From the NCBI GenBank assembly GCA_002897615.1, contig BDTX01000003.1:124001-188000 (forward strand): a DNA stretch of 64,000 nucleotides. The letters run 5' to 3'. Shown here piece by piece: positions 1-7,680 of this stretch (position 1 is the stretch's first letter; every line of letters starts with the position of its first letter). The notes below the pieces were generated by a model that ran no database searches, was not told the origin of the DNA, and saw only the letters and a list, made by a program, of their open reading frames with translations. A program made the translations under genes and the position numbers. Origin of the DNA: a bacterium BMS3Bbin14. GTDB lineage: Bacteria > Desulfobacterota > Desulfobulbia > Desulfobulbales > Desulfobulbaceae.

Positions 1-37
1 CGAAAATAAGCACCAGTTTGACAACAACCCGGATCAC
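1..37 (-). CDS. Possible start of gspC (partial, runs off the window)
   Basis: A GTG codon lies two bases after the gspN stop, with a GAGGAG purine run about 12 bases upstream inside gspN. The twelve readable codons give M-I-R-V-V-V-K-L-V-L-I-F, a basic residue followed by a hydrophobic run, which suits an N-terminal membrane anchor such as that of the inner-membrane secretion protein GspC. Seen: the start codon and the hydrophobic frame. Inferred: the identity, from position in a gsp operon only. It could equally be another small membrane protein. Confidence 0.4.
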   Translation of the reverse strand, partial: MIRVVVKLVLIF

Positions 38-39
38 GG

Positions 40-978
40 CTATCTCGCGCTCCTCTCGATAACACCATCGATTACCCCGGATATCCCATGAAAGAGGATA
101 CCGGGTTCCAGCAGGGTGCCGCTGACCGTAAACGACAACTTGCCGTCCTGCAGCTGCTCCCGGATCAACGATACGGCCGCGTCATCATGCAACCGGCTGA
201 GCAGCTCGGGGCGGGGAGCCAGGAACCCCCGCATGTTGACGCCGCTCTCCTGGAAATAGGGCATCAGGGTAACTGTGCCGCCATACCCGGCTGAAAAAAG
301 CCGGGACCCCACCTTGCCGTCCGCCAAGGTCACGACCCCATTCTCCAGGGAGACCTTGACGCTCATGCGGTTGAACTTCAGGCGGTCGAGGCTCAGGATG
401 GGCCGTTGCAGGCCGATATCGCCGGAGCTCAGGACAATATCGGCCTGCAGGGCGCCGAGCGCCGGCCGCCGCCACTCCCCTTGCCAGGTAAACCTTCCCG
501 AAAGGCTGCCGGCCGCGGTTCGCCCCATTTCCCGCCAGACCCCTGTCATCCGGCCGATCTGCAGGTTCCGCATGGTTCCGGAACATCTCATACCGCTCCC
601 GGCCCGGGCGACAAAGGCCTTGCCTTTTACCGTGCCGCCAAGGGTTTGCAGAGTATATGACAAGGGGACTTCTTTTTTATTCGCCAGCAGCACCGCCGGG
701 TCCAGCCTGACGGCAAGCCGGTCGATGCGCAGAAGCGGCGTAGTTTGGTCGCCGTTGCTGATGCGGATGTCCGTTGCCACCAGCCCCACGGGCAAGGTGA
801 AACCCAGGCCCCGGATCTTCCAGGTCAGCGCCGGGTTGAGTCCGTCAAGTTGCGTCTCCAGCCACGCCCGGACACTGGCGGCCGGAAAAAGAAACCAGAG
901 GAGCAGGGCCAGAACGGCAAGCGTATAGCCCAGGTAACCGAGGGCTGCGAAAATTTTGCGGATCATTCCGGCCTTCAC
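40..978 (-). CDS. gspN: Type II secretion system protein GspN
   Basis: A 312-residue protein with a short cytoplasmic start, one membrane segment (about residues 10-33) and a long periplasmic part rich in beta-strand with alternating hydrophobic residues. This is the layout of GspN, an accessory inner-membrane component of type II secretion related to AsmA-like periplasmic domains. It follows gspM directly (the start codon abuts the gspM stop), so the two are surely cotranscribed. An alternative start at the second Met (residue 5) would only trim the N terminus. Identity rests on the fold type and on being the last recognisable gene of an I-J-K-L-M-N run. GspN is the least conserved member of the set, so confidence is a little lower than for its neighbours. 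Confidence 0.75.
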   Translation of the reverse strand: MKAGMIRKIFAALGYLGYTLAVLALLLWFLFPAASVRAWLETQLDGLNPALTWKIRGLGFTLPVGLVATDIRISNGDQTTPLLRIDRLAVRLDPAVLLANKKEVPLSYTLQTLGGTVKGKAFVARAGSGMRCSGTMRNLQIGRMTGVWREMGRTAAGSLSGRFTWQGEWRRPALGALQADIVLSSGDIGLQRPILSLDRLKFNRMSVKVSLENGVVTLADGKVGSRLFSAGYGGTVTLMPYFQESGVNMRGFLAPRPELLSRLHDDAAVSLIREQLQDGKLSFTVSGTLLEPGILFHGISGVIDGVIERSAR

Positions 979-1533
979 CTAGCGCGACTCCTGCTCACCG
1001 GCGGCAGCAGTTGCGAGTTTAAGACTGACCACCTGCATAATCACGTCAAGGGTTGACTCCTCTTTCGTATTCTGCTGAATGGCAATCCGCTTGATGGCCA
1101 CCACGTTTTCCGGCGACTCGACGAGCCGCAGGAAATCAACCAGCTGCTGCAGGCTGACCGCCTGCAGCTTCATCTCGACGAGCATCTCCTGCAAGGCCCC
1201 GTCATCGGTGGTCGCCGACGGCTTCATATAGGCGATGCTCTGTTTGACCCCGGCCTGGGCCGCCGTCTTTTCCAGAAAAGAAAAGAGGCTGAAATCCGGC
1301 GGCCGGCGGCTCAGCTGCCGGGTCAGCGAATTGGCCTTCCCATGCAGCCGGCGGTAACGCGACTGCAGGTCACGCATCTCGACAACGGCCTTGCCGTGGA
1401 CGTCAATATCCCGCTGCAACCGGTGCCAGTGATCAAGGACCGGAAAGACACCAAACTGTATCACCACGAAAAGCGCCACGAATACGCCGCCCGCGATCAG
1501 GGCGAGCCGCTCCCGGCGGGCGAGCTGTTTCAT
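979..1533 (-). CDS. gspM: Type II secretion system protein GspM
   Basis: A 184-residue bitopic protein: a short basic cytoplasmic tail (KQLARRERL), one membrane segment at about 12-32, then a coiled-coil-prone stretch (about 35-75, many Arg/Gln/Leu heptads) and a small periplasmic ferredoxin-like alpha/beta domain. In the type II secretion inner-membrane platform GspM pairs with GspL and links the cytoplasmic ATPase GspE to the pseudopilus. The start overlaps the gspL stop by four bases (ATGA), the usual sign of translational coupling. Length and topology match the family. Confidence 0.85.
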   Translation of the reverse strand: MKQLARRERLALIAGGVFVALFVVIQFGVFPVLDHWHRLQRDIDVHGKAVVEMRDLQSRYRRLHGKANSLTRQLSRRPPDFSLFSFLEKTAAQAGVKQSIAYMKPSATTDDGALQEMLVEMKLQAVSLQQLVDFLRLVESPENVVAIKRIAIQQNTKEESTLDVIMQVVSLKLATAAAGEQESR

Positions 1534-3035
1534 GACGCCCCTCCAAGATGCAGCCGGAGGGCAAAACGAACCAACCCCTTGTCCTTGTCCGCGGTGGCCG
1601 AAACGATCTTGACCTCGTCATAGAGGGGCGATCTCCCGAGGCTGCCGCGCATGATGTTGATACTGTTAAAGCTATCCGTTGTCCCCTTGATCACCACTGT
1701 TTTCTGGTCGATAACCAGGCGGGCGACATGTATTTTCAGGACATTCGGAGTACGTGCCGAAATGTCGGCCAGGATATTCAATACCCTTTTATCGCCGGAA
1801 AAAACCGGGATGGCGGCGGCCGGGTCCTGCACCGTCCTGAGTCCGGCCCGCATCTGGATCAGCGGGTCGACGATCCGGGTCGCCTGAGGAAACGTTTCCT
1901 TGTAGATGGCCGTCATCTGCCCGGTCAGGGCGGCATTCCGCTCCTGCAGGGTCAGGTAATGCATCCAGAACAGGACCAGTCCCCCGCCGGCCATGAGCGC
2001 CAGCAGGATCGAGGCGGCAAGCAAGTGCCGCCTGGTGGCAAAAAATATCTTTTTCGGGGCAAACTCATCTTTCCGAAAATTAACCGGCGGCTTTTTCTTC
2101 AGACCGGCCAGGGCCAGGGCCAGGGCATGATCGAGACAGGCCGGCTGCCATTGTTCCGCCGCCTCTCTCCTGACGGTGACGCCGGCATCGCGCCGCAGGT
2201 CCCCTACCGAGGCATCCAGGCCGAGTTCCGCCTGGATGGTTGCCGGGAAGACCTCGGCCTGGGCCATGCAGCCGGTCAGGATCACCTGCTCCGGGGCGAT
2301 ATCGAAACCGCTGTCGAGCCGGAAAAAGTCCATGCTCAACCGCACCGCGTCACAGAGGCCGGCAATACAGGATACGGCCTCGTCATGATGGGCGATACCC
2401 GCCCTGCCGTCCCGGAAGGTAAAAGGCTGAACGGTAAACATCCTGTCCGGATAGGGCAGACGGCGGATAAACACAATACGACCATGGTGACAGATGACCA
2501 TGTTCATGGCATGCAGTCCGGCATCAAGCATGAGGAAATCACCGCTTTCACCGCTTCCCAGGAACTGTTCCGCCAGGACCATCGTCCGCAGGGTAACCGT
2601 TTCCGGGCTCAGATTGGCGCGGACGAGGCCGTCCAGATACAGTTGCAGGGATTTTTTTTCCAGCCCCGCAATCAACAGGTGACTGGCCCCCGCGGACGTT
2701 CCGGCCACGATATACTCCAGGACCTGTTCGCTGACCGGGGTAAGGAGCTGGTCTTCCAGCTCAAAAGGCAGGACCTGCCTGATCTTTTTCTGATCGGTAA
2801 AGGGGAGGGTGAGATTTCTCAGGCTGCAGCCAACGAGGGAGATGCCGCAGAGACAGTCACCTCCCTGCCAGCCGACCTGTTCGAGCAGGGCGGGAAGCTG
2901 ACCGGGAATTGAATCCTGGTCATCGAGCCGGACATAGCCGCAGGATATGATCTGCCTGTCCCCGGCCTTTCGCTCAACGACCACGGCGGCGAGCAGATCA
3001 TCGTTGATGTCAAGACCAAGTATTCTTCGTTTCAT
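1530..3035 (-). CDS. gspL: Type II secretion system protein GspL (PilM-like actin fold)
   Basis: A 501-residue inner-membrane platform protein. Residues 1 to about 320 form an actin/PilM-like cytoplasmic domain, beginning with the phosphate-1-like strand LGLDINDDLLAAVVVE and including the FELEDQL motif (residues 91-97) typical of PilM/GspL proteins. One membrane segment follows at about 337-358, then a periplasmic ferredoxin-like domain. GspL docks the secretion ATPase GspE on its cytoplasmic face and binds GspM through the membrane and periplasm. The gene sits six bases after gspK and overlaps gspM by four. Confidence 0.85.
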   Translation of the reverse strand: MKRRILGLDINDDLLAAVVVERKAGDRQIISCGYVRLDDQDSIPGQLPALLEQVGWQGGDCLCGISLVGCSLRNLTLPFTDQKKIRQVLPFELEDQLLTPVSEQVLEYIVAGTSAGASHLLIAGLEKKSLQLYLDGLVRANLSPETVTLRTMVLAEQFLGSGESGDFLMLDAGLHAMNMVICHHGRIVFIRRLPYPDRMFTVQPFTFRDGRAGIAHHDEAVSCIAGLCDAVRLSMDFFRLDSGFDIAPEQVILTGCMAQAEVFPATIQAELGLDASVGDLRRDAGVTVRREAAEQWQPACLDHALALALAGLKKKPPVNFRKDEFAPKKIFFATRRHLLAASILLALMAGGGLVLFWMHYLTLQERNAALTGQMTAIYKETFPQATRIVDPLIQMRAGLRTVQDPAAAIPVFSGDKRVLNILADISARTPNVLKIHVARLVIDQKTVVIKGTTDSFNSINIMRGSLGRSPLYDEVKIVSATADKDKGLVRFALRLHLGGAS

Positions 3036-3041
3036 GCCTTC

Positions 3042-4046
3042 CTACTCTACTTTCCAGTATAGCAGTGTCTGCCGGTGCCGGTCATCCCGCCGGATGATCC
3101 CGCTGCCGGTCCTCACCATGCCGTCATCACCGGTGGCGGTGACCGCCACCAGGAAACAGTGGCTGACCACGGTCATGATATTCCGGTCCAGGACGATATC
3201 ATCGGGAAAGTCGCGAACCTGGCGATACCAGTCAGGACGGGTCAGCAGGTCCAGGTTCCGTTTCTGCCGCCGAAAGTCAATGAGCTTGCCGGCGGCTTCC
3301 TTGGTGATGCCGGGGGCCAGGGCCTGGAGTATCGCCAGGGGCGCGGTATTTATGTTTATCTTACCGTCCCGGCCGGCAATGGTCAAATATTCAGCAAGTC
3401 CGGCGTGTTCTTTATCGCCGTAAAACAGTTTCCTGGTCATGCCCCGCACGAGCAGCAATTCCTCCGGATATTCGACCGGGCCGTTGCGGGCGGAATAAGG
3501 CGGATCAAGGCCCTGGTAATAAGCGCTTTCGGCGCCATGGTCACGGACTTCATCATCCTTGTCAATCCAGTCTTTTATCGAGTCGACCAGAACCACAGCC
3601 TCGTCTTCCGACTCGATGGCGAAACGGCCCGAGGTCAGGAGACGAATCCACAGGTCAGACTGGAGCTTCTCCTGTTGCCGACGTTTTATACCATCTTTCT
3701 CCTGGGACACAAGGGCATTTACCTGCAGCAGGCCCGACTGGTCGATAACCCTGACCAAGAGCTTGCCCCGGCCGAAGAGAGACGACAGGGTTGCCGGGTC
3801 CAGGCGGTTCCACTCATCATCAAGGGAATCGAATTTATTCTGCCGCTGGTCGGCCGCCAGGGCCGCGCGGGCAAGGTTGAGGCCGGAACGGACCATGGCC
3901 TTCAGCCTGACACTGTCGCGCAGATTGTGCGCCGCCTGCATCTGCCAGTTGACGGTGGAAGCAAGCTGCACGGTAACCGCCACCAGGAAACTGACCGCCA
4001 ACAGGGTCAACAGAAGAGCCATGCCCGACCGGTCACGAAGTATCAT
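3042..4046 (-). CDS. gspK: Type II secretion minor pseudopilin GspK
   Basis: A 334-residue minor pseudopilin, the largest of the tip complex. The N terminus has a short basic leader ending in Gly8, then M-A-L-L-L-T and a hydrophobic helix, as in GspK. Glu5 of the mature chain, present in other pilins, is absent, which is normal for this subunit. The C-terminal half contains the helix-hairpin-helix-like stretch INTAPLAILQALAPGI (about 232-247) typical of the GspK alpha domain. GspK caps the GspI-GspJ heterodimer at the pseudopilus tip. Its start overlaps the gspJ stop by four bases, so expression is coupled. Confidence 0.88.
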   Translation of the reverse strand: MILRDRSGMALLLTLLAVSFLVAVTVQLASTVNWQMQAAHNLRDSVRLKAMVRSGLNLARAALAADQRQNKFDSLDDEWNRLDPATLSSLFGRGKLLVRVIDQSGLLQVNALVSQEKDGIKRRQQEKLQSDLWIRLLTSGRFAIESEDEAVVLVDSIKDWIDKDDEVRDHGAESAYYQGLDPPYSARNGPVEYPEELLLVRGMTRKLFYGDKEHAGLAEYLTIAGRDGKININTAPLAILQALAPGITKEAAGKLIDFRRQKRNLDLLTRPDWYRQVRDFPDDIVLDRNIMTVVSHCFLVAVTATGDDGMVRTGSGIIRRDDRHRQTLLYWKVE

Positions 4047-4765
4047 GATCCTCCCCCCCCGCCTCTCTCGGCTTGAATCAATCCCACGGGGAGCAGGACG
4101 CTGGTGCTGAAGGTCAGTGATGTTTTCTTATCCCGATCAAGCCAGAACTCCAGGGTACAGGTAACGGTGACCGGGAGCGGCCGGGGCACCATGTCTTTTT
4201 CATCTTCCGGGGCGGCGCCCCAGGAGTCGGACTTCTCGCCGCTTTTATTCGTAAAACTGAAACGAACGGAACGCAGTCCGTTGCAAAGCAGGAACCCTTT
4301 GTCCCCCTCACTGTTGCCGCCCTGTTCCACCGGCGGCCTCAACAGGCGATCGGCCCGGAGCAGAACAAGATCGCCGCTGTTCCCGGGGTCCGGACGAACC
4401 GTATACGAAATAACCGCCATGCCCGGATGGTCATGCTTCGGATCAAAAACAATATGGGCCATGGAGGCGAACCGCAGGCTGTCGGCCCGGCGGCCGTCGA
4501 TTGCCATTCTCTTCCCCTGGAAACGGACGTCATTGGTCATAACCGCCGAAGCAAGATCATCGCTGATCCGCTCCAGGGCGACCTGGGCCTGGTGGTACAG
4601 TTCTCCCTGTTTGCGCGTCTCACTCACCACGTTCAGACTGCCGGAGAGGGAAAGCGTCACCATGGCAACGACCATGGCCAGCACCAGCAGGGCCAGCATG
4701 ATCTCAAGCAGGGTCATGCCGCGGCGCCCCTTGAGCGGCGATAAAATATCCGGCAGGATATTCAT
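4043..4765 (-). CDS. gspJ: Type II secretion minor pseudopilin GspJ
   Basis: A 240-residue minor pseudopilin. From the chosen ATG the leader MNILPDILSPLKGRRG ends at the prepilin peptidase site G/MTLLE, with the conserved Glu5 and a hydrophobic helix after it. An upstream in-frame ATG (4810) would add 15 residues without pilin character and sits only six bases from the gspI stop, so the internal start is preferred. GspJ joins GspI and GspK in the tip of the pseudopilus. The globular part has the beta-rich pattern of the family (RISDDLASAVMTND, LRFASMAH). Confidence 0.87.
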   Translation of the reverse strand: MNILPDILSPLKGRRGMTLLEIMLALLVLAMVVAMVTLSLSGSLNVVSETRKQGELYHQAQVALERISDDLASAVMTNDVRFQGKRMAIDGRRADSLRFASMAHIVFDPKHDHPGMAVISYTVRPDPGNSGDLVLLRADRLLRPPVEQGGNSEGDKGFLLCNGLRSVRFSFTNKSGEKSDSWGAAPEDEKDMVPRPLPVTVTCTLEFWLDRDKKTSLTFSTSVLLPVGLIQAERGGGGGS

Positions 4766-4816
4766 TATTATTTGTAACTCATCACAGGATATATAACTAG
4801 GCGGTTTCACGTACCA

Positions 4817-5239
4817 TTATTCTTGTGCGGCCGGGTCGGTCATGACCACGTCCCGGACCAGATAGGAAGACCGTTCGTCGCCGGTCCGGGTCACCGTCAG
4901 GTTCACGATCTTGAGCATGCCGCCGGTCCCGCTCAAGCCGGTTTCGTCTTCGCCCAGGCTCTGCACTTCCGTGTGCCACCGATAATCGGGATACTGTTGG
5001 CCGAAATCGCCCCCGTCGGAAAACAGGGCGTCAAAATTGCCGGCCTCAATCTCGGTGAGCTTTTGCTGGGCCAGGAGGGAGGCCATGATATCGAAACGTG
5101 CCTCCCCGGCGATGGACACACTCTGGGACTGGGAACCGATCAGGGTAACCAGGGCGATGGCGATAATGGCCACGGCAACCATGACCTCGAGAAACGTAAA
5201 ACCGGCGGTGGCGATTTTCTTCATTCTGCGAATAAACAT
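4817..5239 (-). CDS. gspI: Type II secretion minor pseudopilin GspI
   Basis: A 140-residue minor pseudopilin. Starting at MFIRRMKKIATAG, the prepilin cleavage site G/FTFLE with Glu5 is followed by a long hydrophobic helix. A second possible start is the Met at 5224 (MKKIATAG). Longer upstream readings (to 5308) translate a non-coding repeat and are rejected. No clear ribosome-binding site is visible before either start because the repeat ends only about five bases upstream. GspI is the first gsp gene on this strand. The genes gspD-H are not found upstream, where a glycosyltransferase lies instead, so the secretion genes are either split or continue beyond position 1. Confidence 0.87.
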   Translation of the reverse strand: MFIRRMKKIATAGFTFLEVMVAVAIIAIALVTLIGSQSQSVSIAGEARFDIMASLLAQQKLTEIEAGNFDALFSDGGDFGQQYPDYRWHTEVQSLGEDETGLSGTGGMLKIVNLTVTRTGDERSSYLVRDVVMTDPAAQE

Positions 5240-5244
5240 TGTTC

Positions 5245-5393
5245 TCTGAATCCGTGAGCGTTCGAGAATGGTGCAGATAGCGAGCCTGCAAGACCTTCGA
5301 GGCGGCAACGATGTTGATTATCCTGGTGTGATATCAACTTTGTTGCCAACGCCGCAGCTGCGCCGTTATCGGGCGGCCCCGCCCGCCTCACGA
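5245..5393. repeat. Family-1 TIR repeat, copy A (short form, eroded right end)
   Basis: The left end reads TCTGAATCCGTGAGCG, the core includes GTTGATTATCCTGG and TGATATCAAC, and the right part includes GCCGTTATCGGGC. The terminal inverted repeat on the right has decayed to GCCTCACGA. An insert of about 20 bases (GATAGCGAGCCTGCAAGACC), also present in copy D, distinguishes it from copies B and C. It lies between the end of a glycosyltransferase gene and gspI, and the TCA at 5388-5390 in its right end is the stop codon of that glycosyltransferase. Confidence 0.85.
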
Positions 5394-6440
5394 GGCGCCG
5401 AGGGCCTTGATTCGCTCAATATGTTCCGCAATGCCCAGGCCGTGCCGCTGCACGAAGTCCGGCCGCACCTGCCTGGCGGTCAGGTCCAGGATGGCCTGCC
5501 TGATAGTCTCCGGCCGATTATCGTCGAGGATCACACCTTCCTCGTCGCTCAGCAGTTCCGAGGCCCCCGCTCCCCTGGTCACGAGAACCGGCGTGCCGCA
5601 CTGCAGGGACTCGATGATCACCAGGCCGAAGGGCTCGTAACGGGACGGCAGGATCGAATAATCAACTATACCATACACCGCGGCCAGATGCTCAACATTG
5701 CCGATATACCGTACGCCGGCCGGCAAGTTGGAAAAATTCCGCAGCCCCTCGCCGGCCACCAGCAACTCGTAACGCGAGGGGTCCAGGCCCGCAAACGCCG
5801 CCAGCAACTCTTGCAGCCCCTTGCGCCGGTGGTCATGAGACGGAAACAAAAAGGTCATCTTCCCCGGAGCAAGCCGATAATGTAAGCGGGCCGCCTCCAG
5901 GACCTGCCGGGAAACAGGTTGAAAAACCGTTGTATCCACGGGCGGATAGATCACCTTTATTTTCCCGGTATCCAGGGTGTAGTGTTGCTTAATCTCTGCG
6001 GCTACGGCCTTGGAATGGGCCAGAACATGGGGAGTCTCGACCAGCATTTTTCTTTCAAACGCCGTCTCCAGCCGGTCGTTGAGACGGCGATAGACATTGC
6101 TCCCGCCCCGGAGGACGACCGAGGAAGGATGGACGCCGCCAATCACGGCAATGTCCGGGCATGCCGTCCTGGTCAGGCTCAGGGAAAGATCATAGGCCGT
6201 CCGGTCGAACCGGCTGTTGCAGCGCTGCAGAAAAGCGTATTTCTTTAAACGCCGCGGCAGAAACCCCAGCCGCATCCGGTGAACGATGCACGGCAGGGAC
6301 CGCGCCGTATCCCGGTCAACTTCATAGGTATGCACATGAACCTCGTCCCCGGCTGCGGCAAAACCGTTGATCAAGGCGAACAGATAGGATTCCATGCCGC
6401 CGGAACGACTCAGTTGATTATGGATGAGCGCAATTTTCAT
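5388..6440 (-). CDS. GT4-family glycosyltransferase (LPS core type)
   Basis: A 350-residue cytoplasmic GT-B glycosyltransferase. The N-terminal half begins with a beta strand and a glycine turn (KIALIHNQLSRSGGMESYLFALI). The C-terminal half has the GT4 donor-site motif RYEPFGLVIIESLQCGTPVL (the E-x7-E signature). Such enzymes add sugars to the lipid A core or to O-chains. It ends in a cluster with an O-antigen ligase-like gene and msbA, which supports a lipopolysaccharide role. The stop codon is supplied by the adjoining repeat, so the last residues (ALGAS) may have been altered by the insertion. Donor and acceptor are unknown. Confidence 0.8.
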   Translation of the reverse strand: MKIALIHNQLSRSGGMESYLFALINGFAAAGDEVHVHTYEVDRDTARSLPCIVHRMRLGFLPRRLKKYAFLQRCNSRFDRTAYDLSLSLTRTACPDIAVIGGVHPSSVVLRGGSNVYRRLNDRLETAFERKMLVETPHVLAHSKAVAAEIKQHYTLDTGKIKVIYPPVDTTVFQPVSRQVLEAARLHYRLAPGKMTFLFPSHDHRRKGLQELLAAFAGLDPSRYELLVAGEGLRNFSNLPAGVRYIGNVEHLAAVYGIVDYSILPSRYEPFGLVIIESLQCGTPVLVTRGAGASELLSDEEGVILDDNRPETIRQAILDLTARQVRPDFVQRHGLGIAEHIERIKALGAS

Positions 6441-6457
6441 GTCTCTGTCTTCTATCT

Positions 6458-7675
6458 TCAGTCTACCTTGTCACCTGAATCCAACCTGTAAGGCAGCCGG
6501 TAGAGAATGGCGCTGACCAGGGAAAACAGAAAACCCGTCTCATAAACGATGAGATAGGACTCGGTCAGCATGATGGTTAAAAAAAAGAGAGGAAAGGCGA
6601 CCCGTATCCTCTCCCAGCCATCCCGCAGGGTAAAGGCCTGGCGGAACTGGAGCAGAAAAATACCAAGCAGGGCCGCCAGGCCCAGCAACCCGAGCTGGCA
6701 CTGGACCAGGACATACTGGTTATGGGGATTATCGGTCACCTCCACCTGCGGCGACAATTTTTTGTTCAGCTCGGCATAGGCATCCTGAAAATCGCCGGTC
6801 CCAACCCCGAACCAGGGCGCACTCTTGATCATCTCCCAGGAATTTTTCCAGTACAGCAGCCGCAACCCCACGGAAGTCCGGGGATCAACATGAAAGCGGG
6901 CGATGTCGGAACGGGCCTGTTGCACCCGGCCGTGGAAGGTAGGGCTGAACAGGTAACCGGCCGTAAAGGTTGCGGGAAGAACAAAAATGGTGAGCAGGCA
7001 GGCGAGGACAATATTTTTTCTCAAGATCTGAAAGAGCAGCAGGCCCAGCAGGACGAAAAAGGCCATCTGGCCGGCCCGTCCCTTGGTAATGAACATATCA
7101 AACACCATGAGAGCGGCAAGACCGAGCACGAACCAGCGCCGCCACCCCCTGGTCACGCCCCAGATAAATTCATGCAGCAGCAGGTAGATAGCCAAGGCCA
7201 GCATGGGATCGTAGACCACATGAAAGGTCCCCTTGGTCAGATGTTCCGGGGAAACATCGGCATAGTGCAACAGACCGAACCAGACCAGGTAGGTTATGAG
7301 CATGGCGACGGTCATCCCGGCCAGGAAAGAGCCGGCGTACAGCCGGCGGTCCTGCCGGCGGCCGGCGGTCATGAACACCGGCAGCAGCAGGAGTTTCCAT
7401 TGTCGGCCGATCATGGCCAGCCCGGCGGCCTTATTCTCGCTCCACAACAGGCCCACGACATAAAGGGCCAGGTAGAAGAGCACCGCCATGCAGACCGGGT
7501 TGGCGATGACCTCGCGCAGCTTGTCCCGGTACCTTCCCTCGACAAACCAGCAGGCCAATACCAGGAGGGAGAGCACGGAAATGGCCGAGGTGGAAAGGGG
7601 CAGGCTGAATGCCAGCAGGGCCAATAACCAGGAATTGATTTGACCGATTCTTTGACGGTTCACGGGGGCCGGCAT
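6458..7675 (-). CDS. O-antigen ligase / polymerase family membrane protein
   Basis: A 405-residue polytopic membrane protein with about eleven hydrophobic segments and one larger periplasmic loop. The loop holds the Wzy_C-type pattern ending in TDNPHNQYVLVQCQLGLLGLAALL (around residues 315-340), typical of O-antigen ligase WaaL and related polymerases, which transfer an undecaprenyl-linked glycan to the lipid A core in the periplasm. It lies five bases after msbA and 17 before a GT4 gene, so the three form one unit driven from the msbA promoter. WaaL and Wzy cannot be told apart from sequence alone. The LPS context favours a ligase. Confidence 0.75.
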   Translation of the reverse strand: MPAPVNRQRIGQINSWLLALLAFSLPLSTSAISVLSLLVLACWFVEGRYRDKLREVIANPVCMAVLFYLALYVVGLLWSENKAAGLAMIGRQWKLLLLPVFMTAGRRQDRRLYAGSFLAGMTVAMLITYLVWFGLLHYADVSPEHLTKGTFHVVYDPMLALAIYLLLHEFIWGVTRGWRRWFVLGLAALMVFDMFITKGRAGQMAFFVLLGLLLFQILRKNIVLACLLTIFVLPATFTAGYLFSPTFHGRVQQARSDIARFHVDPRTSVGLRLLYWKNSWEMIKSAPWFGVGTGDFQDAYAELNKKLSPQVEVTDNPHNQYVLVQCQLGLLGLAALLGIFLLQFRQAFTLRDGWERIRVAFPLFFLTIMLTESYLIVYETGFLFSLVSAILYRLPYRLDSGDKVD

Positions 7676-7680
7676 CCGGT

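Noticed and set aside
1548..2912. 454-codon plus-strand open frame opposite gspL
   Set aside because: Gln/Gly/Arg/His-rich shadow frame with no motifs. gspL on the minus strand has correct topology and operon context.
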